Part shown: one piece after another, positions 59,883-64,000 of the stretch
Layout of the letters: each line of letters begins with the position of its first letter
Numbering within the stretch: the stretch's first letter is position 1
Assembly: GCF_013114835.1 (NCBI RefSeq)
Contig: NZ_JAAVLW010000008.1
Coordinates: forward strand, 124,001 to 188,000
Length of the DNA: 64,000 bases
From: Bradyrhizobium archetypum
GTDB taxonomy: Bacteria > Pseudomonadota > Alphaproteobacteria > Rhizobiales > Xanthobacteraceae
Direction of reading: 5' to 3'
Notes under the pieces: model-generated
Told to the model about the DNA's origin: nothing
What the model saw: the letters and a program-made list of their open reading frames with translations, nothing else
The model's database searches: none
Made by a program: the position numbers and the translations under genes

Positions 59883-60971
59883 CTAACCCACCCGCTTCCG
59901 TCCATCGGCGGTAAATAGATGCAGCTTGTCGCCGGCGGCCACCACCCTGATTCGTTCACCGATAGCCGGGCCGACGGCGCCGGGAATCCGGACAATGATC
60001 TCGCCGGGTGGCAATTCGCCGGGGGTGGCGGCGACGCCCTGCTCCTCCTTTTGCCTTGTGCCGTAAACGAAGGTCTCGGCGCCGACCCGCTCGATCGCTT
60101 CCACGGTGAGGCCGAGCGCCACGCCGCCCGCGCCCCTTTCGTTGGAGATGACGAAATCCTCGGGCCGAATGCCGAGGATGCCGGCCGCGCTGGCTCTGAT
60201 ATCGCCAGTTAGTTGCGACTTCAGCTCATCGGAGCGCAGCGGCATCAGGTTCATCGGCGGCGCGCCGATGAAGGAGGCGACGAAGGTGGTGGCTGGCTTC
60301 TGGTAGATTTCCAGCGGATTGCCGATCTGCTCGACCTGGCCGCCATTCATGACGACGAGAATATCGGCCAGCGTCATCGCCTCGAGCTGGTCGTGGGTGA
60401 CGTAGATCGAGGTGGTCGAGAGCCGGCGCTGCAGTTTTCGAATCTCGACCCGCATGGCGATGCGCAGCTTGGCGTCGAGGTTCGACAGCGGTTCGTCAAA
60501 CAGAAACACTTTTGGCTGCCGCACGATCGCGCGGCCCATCGCCACGCGCTGGCGCTGGCCGCCGGACAATTGCCGCGGCTTGCGGTCGAGCATCGCGCCG
60601 AGCTCGAGAATGCGCGCGGCTTCCTCCACCCGCGTCTTGATTTCTGCTTCCGCCATGCCGCGGTTGCGCAGGCCGTAGGCCATGTTGTTGTAGACACTCA
60701 TATGCGGGTAGAGCGCGTAGTTCTGAAACACCATCGCGATGTCGCGGTCGGCCGGCTCGATCTGGTTGACGACGCGACCGCCGATGTCGATCTCGCCGCC
60801 GGTGATCGTCTCCAGCCCCGCGACCATCCGCAACAGCGTGGACTTGCCGCAGCCGGACGGGCCGACCAGCACGCAGAACTGGCCGTCGCCGACCTCGAAA
60901 TCGATGCCCTTGATGGCCTCGAAACCGCCGGCATAGGTCTTGCGGACGTTGCGGAGGGTGACGTTAGCCAT
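59883..60971 (-). CDS. ugpC: Glycerol-3-phosphate ABC transporter ATPase
   Basis: 362 residues from ATG 60971. Walker A VGPSGCGKSTLLRM, signature QLSGGQRQRVAMGRA, Walker B KVFLFDEPLSNLDAKLR and H-loop YVTHDQLEAMTLADILVVM, then a MalK-type C-terminal regulatory (TOBE) domain from ~235. It energises the UgpA-UgpE permease. It ends the minus-strand operon ugpB-ugpA-ugpE-ugpC, one base after the ugpE stop. Closely related ATPases serve other sugars, so substrate rests on the neighbours. Confidence 0.93.
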   Translation of the reverse strand: MANVTLRNVRKTYAGGFEAIKGIDFEVGDGQFCVLVGPSGCGKSTLLRMVAGLETITGGEIDIGGRVVNQIEPADRDIAMVFQNYALYPHMSVYNNMAYGLRNRGMAEAEIKTRVEEAARILELGAMLDRKPRQLSGGQRQRVAMGRAIVRQPKVFLFDEPLSNLDAKLRIAMRVEIRKLQRRLSTTSIYVTHDQLEAMTLADILVVMNGGQVEQIGNPLEIYQKPATTFVASFIGAPPMNLMPLRSDELKSQLTGDIRASAAGILGIRPEDFVISNERGAGGVALGLTVEAIERVGAETFVYGTRQKEEQGVAATPGELPPGEIIVRIPGAVGPAIGERIRVVAAGDKLHLFTADGRKRVG

Positions 60972-60972
60972 T

Positions 60973-61821
60973 TCATTTTTCCGTCTGGACCAGGCCGCGC
61001 ACAAACAGCCGCTGCATGAAGATCACGACCGCGACCGGCGGCAGCATGGCAAGGACCGCTGTTGCCATCGCAAGCTGCCATTCGGCGAGCTCGTCGCTCG
61101 TGACCAGCATCTTCTTGATGCCAATCACGATGGTCTGCATCGAATCCTTCGTGGTGATCAGAAGCGGCCAGAGATACTGATTCCAGCCATAGATGAACTG
61201 AATCACGAACAACGCGGCGATCGTCGTGATCGACAGCGGCAGCAGCGTATCCCAGAAGAAGCGGAAGGGGCCAGCGCCGTCGATGCGCGAGGCTTCCAGC
61301 AACTCGTCCGGCACTGTCATGAAGAACTGGCGGAACAACAGCGTGCCGGTGGCGGATGCAATCAGCGGCAGGATCAGGCCGGCGTAAGTGTCGAGCATCT
61401 TCAAGTCTGCGACCACCTTGTAGGTCGGATAGATGCGCACCTCGACCGGCAGCATCAGAGTGATGAAGATGATCCAGAACGCGGTCTTGCGGAACGGGAA
61501 GCGGAAATAGACCACCGCGTATGCGGACAGGATCGAGATAAAGATCTTGCCCAACGCAATCCCGATCGCCGAGACAAAGGAGTTGATCAGCATGTTGGCG
61601 ACGGGTTCACGGCTGGTGCGCGAGCCGCCGACAAAGACGGCGCGGTAGTAATTTTCCAGCGTTTGGCTGCCGGGCGACGCCGGCATGTGGCCGCCGACCA
61701 CGGTTGCGGCATCATGGGTCGAGGCGATCAACGCCAGATAGACCGGGAAAGCCACGATGAAAACGCCAAGCGTCAGGATCGCGTAGGCGATGAAGTCGGT
61801 GAAGGGGCGGTGCTCGACCAT
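60973..61821 (-). CDS. ugpE: Glycerol-3-phosphate ABC permease subunit UgpE
   Basis: 282 residues from ATG 61821, which overlaps the ugpA stop by one base (TGATG). Six membrane helices, with the EAA-loop motif ELLEASRIDGAGPFRFFWDT and opening FIAYAILTLGVFIVAFPVYL. PVEVRIYPTYKVVADL and FIYGWNQYLWPLLITT are characteristic. Pairs with UgpA. Confidence 0.95.
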   Translation of the reverse strand: MVEHRPFTDFIAYAILTLGVFIVAFPVYLALIASTHDAATVVGGHMPASPGSQTLENYYRAVFVGGSRTSREPVANMLINSFVSAIGIALGKIFISILSAYAVVYFRFPFRKTAFWIIFITLMLPVEVRIYPTYKVVADLKMLDTYAGLILPLIASATGTLLFRQFFMTVPDELLEASRIDGAGPFRFFWDTLLPLSITTIAALFVIQFIYGWNQYLWPLLITTKDSMQTIVIGIKKMLVTSDELAEWQLAMATAVLAMLPPVAVVIFMQRLFVRGLVQTEK

Positions 61822-62702
61822 CAGTACTGCACCTTGCGTTCGACATAGCGGAACTGGATCGCGGTGAGCGCGATCACGATGATCATCAGTATTACCGACT
61901 GCGCGGCCGAGCCGCCGAGGTCGCCGCCGAGACGGCCATCCGCGTAGACCTTGTAGACCATGGTGGTGGTGGCGCCGGCAGGTCCCCCGCCGGTGACCGC
62001 ATCGATGATGCCGAAGGTGTCGAAGAAGACGTAGACGATGTTGACGACCAGGAGGAAGAACGTCGTCGGTGACAGCAGCGGGAACGTGATGGTCCAGAAG
62101 CGGCGCAGCGGCCGGGCGCCGTCGATCGCACCGGCTTCGAGCACGCTCCGTGGAATGGCCTGGAGGCCGGCCAGGAAGAACAGGAAATTGTAGGAGATCT
62201 GCTTCCACACGGCGGCCATGACCACCAGAATCATCGCATGGTTCTCGTTCAGCAGCGGATTCCAATCGAGGCCCATGCCGCGCAGCGGCCGCGACAGCAT
62301 GCCGAGCGAGGGCTGAAACATGAAGAACCAAAGCACGCCAGCCACCGCCGGCGCCACCGCATAGGGCCAGATCATCAGCGTCTTGTAGGCGGGCGCTGCC
62401 TTCAGGTTCTTGTCGGCCTGGGTGGCGAACAACAGCGCGATCGAGAGCGACAGCGCTGCGACCAGCGTCGAGAAGATCACCGTCGTCAGCATCGACCGGT
62501 AATATTCGGGCTGAGCGAACAGCGCTTGGTAATTTTCCAGGCCGACGAATTCGGAGACGAGGCCGAACGCATCCTCGCGCAGGAAGGATTGCCAGATCGC
62601 CTGGCTTGCCGGCCAATAGAAGAAGACAACTGTGATGACGAGCTGCGGCAAAAGCAGCAGATAGGGCAGCAGGCGGTTGTTGAAGACGGTCGATTTTTCC
62701 AT
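61821..62702 (-). CDS. ugpA: Glycerol-3-phosphate ABC permease subunit UgpA
   Basis: 293 residues. Starts MEKSTVFNNRLLPYLLLLPQ, has six membrane helices and the EAA loop SVLEAGAIDGARPLRRFWTI. LVVNIVYVFFDTFGIIDAVT is a typical UgpA segment. It is separated from ugpB by ~110 bases that carry an inverted repeat. Confidence 0.95.
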   Translation of the reverse strand: MEKSTVFNNRLLPYLLLLPQLVITVVFFYWPASQAIWQSFLREDAFGLVSEFVGLENYQALFAQPEYYRSMLTTVIFSTLVAALSLSIALLFATQADKNLKAAPAYKTLMIWPYAVAPAVAGVLWFFMFQPSLGMLSRPLRGMGLDWNPLLNENHAMILVVMAAVWKQISYNFLFFLAGLQAIPRSVLEAGAIDGARPLRRFWTITFPLLSPTTFFLLVVNIVYVFFDTFGIIDAVTGGGPAGATTTMVYKVYADGRLGGDLGGSAAQSVILMIIVIALTAIQFRYVERKVQY

Positions 62703-62712
62703 TCAGCACTTA

Positions 62713-62797
62713 CGTCATTGCGAGGAGCGAAACGACGAAGCAATCCATTGACCGGTTGTGCGGCACAATGGATTGCTTCGCTTCGCTCGCAATGACG
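62713..62797. repeat. Long inverted repeat between ugpB and ugpA (CGTCATTGCGAGGAGCGAA type)
   Basis: CGTCATTGCGAGGAGCGAAA, GAAGCAATCCATTG, then CAATGGATTGCTTCG and CTTCGCTCGCAATGACG. The arms are nearly complete complements over ~35 bases with GACCGGTTGTGCGGCA between. It is a known kind of alphaproteobacterial extragenic repeat, here inside a transporter operon, where it could attenuate or stabilise the upstream ugpB mRNA. Confidence 0.75.
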
Positions 62798-62815
62798 CCC
62801 CCCGAGGTGTCCGTC

Positions 62816-64000
62816 CTACTTTGCAGTCTTCTCGAACGCGCGCAACATGGCGTTGCCGCGCTGGACGGCCGAATCAAGCGCTTCCTTGGCACCCTTCTTG
62901 CCGGCCAGCGCCGCCTCGATCTCCTCAGACCAGACGTCGCGCATCTGCACCATATTGCCGAAGCGCAGGCCGCGCGAGTTCTCGGTCGGCTCCTTGTTGG
63001 TGAGTTCCTTCAAGGGAGTCTGCAGGGTCGGATTCTTCTCGTAGAACCCGTCCTTGATGGACTTTTCGTAAGCTGCCTTGGTGATCGGCAGATAGCCGGA
63101 TTCCTGGTGCAGCTTGGCCTGGCGGTTGGTGTCCGACAGGAACGTGAAGAACTTTGCGACCCCCTTGTATTCCTCCGGCTTCTTGCCGCCCATCACCCAC
63201 AGCGAAGCGCCCCCGATGATCGAGTTCTGCGGCGCGCCCTGAACGTCTGGATAGTACGGCATCGGCGCCGAGGTGAAGTCGAACTTGGAAGTGGCCTTTG
63301 CGGTGCCGTAATAGCCGGACGAGGTCAGGAAAATCGCGCATTCGCCCGAGCTGAAGCGGGCTTCGTTGGTGTTGGTGCGCCCGCCATAGTCGTAAGTCTT
63401 GTCCTTCTGCAGATCGACGAGGTTCTGCAGGTGTTTCACGTGCAGCGGCGAGTTGAACTTCAATTCGGTGTCGAAGCCGTCAAGGCCGTTTGCCTTGGTG
63501 CCGATCGGCACATTGTGCCAGGCCGAGAACTGCTCGATATGCGCCCAGCTTGCCCAGGCATTGGAGAAGCCGCAGCTGTCGTGGCCGGCCGCCTTCAGCT
63601 TCTTGGCGGCGGCGAACACTTCCGGCCAGGTCTTCGGGATTTCGTTGATGCCGGCCTTCTTCAATTCATCCTTGTTGATCCACATGACCATGGAGGACGA
63701 ATTGAAGGGGAAGGACAGCATCTCGCCCTTCGAGGTCGAGTAATAGCCGGTGATGGTCGGCAGGTAGGCCTTGGGGTCGAACGGCTCGCCGGCCTCCTTC
63801 ATGAGCTGGTGAACCGGCTTGATGGCGCCGGTGGCGCCCATCATGGTTGCGGTGCCGACCTCGAACACCTGGATGATATGAGGCGCGTTGCCGGCGCGGA
63901 ACGCGGCGATGCCGGCGTTCATGGTGTCGGGATAGCCGCCTTTGTAGGACGGAATGACCTTGTAATCGGACTGGCTGGCGTTGAATTCCTCGGCGAGCTT
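62816..64000 (-). CDS. ugpB: Glycerol-3-phosphate-binding protein UgpB (5' end cut by window)
   Basis: Open to the window edge: 394 codons without the N-terminus and signal peptide. Reads KLAEEFNASQSDYKVIPSYK, GGYPDTMNAGIAAFRAGNAP, QVFEVGTATMMGATGAIKPV and MVMWINKDELKKAGINEIPK, matching the periplasmic UgpB of the family. It is the first gene of ugpBAEC and delivers sn-glycerol-3-phosphate, or its diesters, to UgpAE. Phosphate-starvation (Pho box) control, if present, would lie outside the window. Confidence 0.96.
   Translation of the reverse strand, partial: KLAEEFNASQSDYKVIPSYKGGYPDTMNAGIAAFRAGNAPHIIQVFEVGTATMMGATGAIKPVHQLMKEAGEPFDPKAYLPTITGYYSTSKGEMLSFPFNSSSMVMWINKDELKKAGINEIPKTWPEVFAAAKKLKAAGHDSCGFSNAWASWAHIEQFSAWHNVPIGTKANGLDGFDTELKFNSPLHVKHLQNLVDLQKDKTYDYGGRTNTNEARFSSGECAIFLTSSGYYGTAKATSKFDFTSAPMPYYPDVQGAPQNSIIGGASLWVMGGKKPEEYKGVAKFFTFLSDTNRQAKLHQESGYLPITKAAYEKSIKDGFYEKNPTLQTPLKELTNKEPTENSRGLRFGNMVQMRDVWSEEIEAALAGKKGAKEALDSAVQRGNAMLRAFEKTAK

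Overview
The window is GC-rich chromosomal DNA of an alphaproteobacterium, almost certainly a Bradyrhizobium or close Nitrobacteraceae relative. Pointers are the gene order rph<>hrcA-grpE / dnaK-dnaJ-pmtA, the lptC-lptA-lptB-rpoN-hpf-ptsN block, the small heat-shock gene with a ROSE-type RNA thermometer followed by a DUF1150 gene, RpoH promoters of the CTTG-N17-CYTATNT type, and several families of palindromic intergenic repeats typical of that group. The genus call is inference from gene content and order; no search was run.

Layout. 1-5.9 kb: truncated Tat-exported metallo-beta-lactamase-fold protein, a proline-rich membrane protein, then gshB, a YraN-type gene and rsmI on the minus strand, divergent from an LpoA-like lipoprotein. 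6.1-9.2 kb: an accessory-looking patch with an AI-2E-family permease fused to two extra cytoplasmic domains and a badly decayed HAD phosphatase pseudogene. 9.2-20.3 kb: hemW-rdgB-rph on the minus strand facing the chaperone block hrcA, grpE, dnaK, dnaJ, with an exported nicotinamidase-like enzyme and a secreted unknown between grpE and dnaK, then pmtA. 20.3-26.9 kb: FMN reductase, pyrF, DUF1330, dapB, gpmA, an AraC-HTH/O6-alkylguanine methyltransferase fusion, DUF2244, nth and an EI24-type membrane protein. 27-35.6 kb: copper-export ATPase and csoR divergent around a palindromic operator, a TonB-dependent receptor, a permuted papain-fold hydrolase, a Tat-exported amine oxidase and an overlapping PP-loop ATPase. 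35.6-42.2 kb: minus-strand translation block infC (AUU start), rpmI, rplT, pheS, pheT, ending in a TauE/SafE gene and interrupted by one opposite-strand secreted-protein gene. 42.4-50.8 kb: hydrolase, NTF2-like protein, queG, GST, uppP, a mitochondrial-NDUFA9-like dehydrogenase, tRNA-Leu(CAG), an acyltransferase, two small proteins and RNase D. 50.9-58.6 kb: LPS export genes, rpoN, hpf, ptsN and a chemotaxis receptor. 58.9-64 kb: DUF1150 and hsp20, then the ugpB-A-E-C glycerol-3-phosphate ABC transporter, with ugpB cut by the window edge.

Most of the window is ordinary housekeeping sequence. The most useful non-coding signals are two RpoH-type promoters, a three-hairpin ROSE thermometer upstream of hsp20, the CsoR-type operator, a candidate sigma-54 promoter before ptsN, and an intrinsic terminator without an obvious gene upstream of dnaK. 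I found no CRISPR array, insertion sequence, phage or defence system. Coordinates and starts were set by eye from reading frames, ribosome-binding sites and family conservation.
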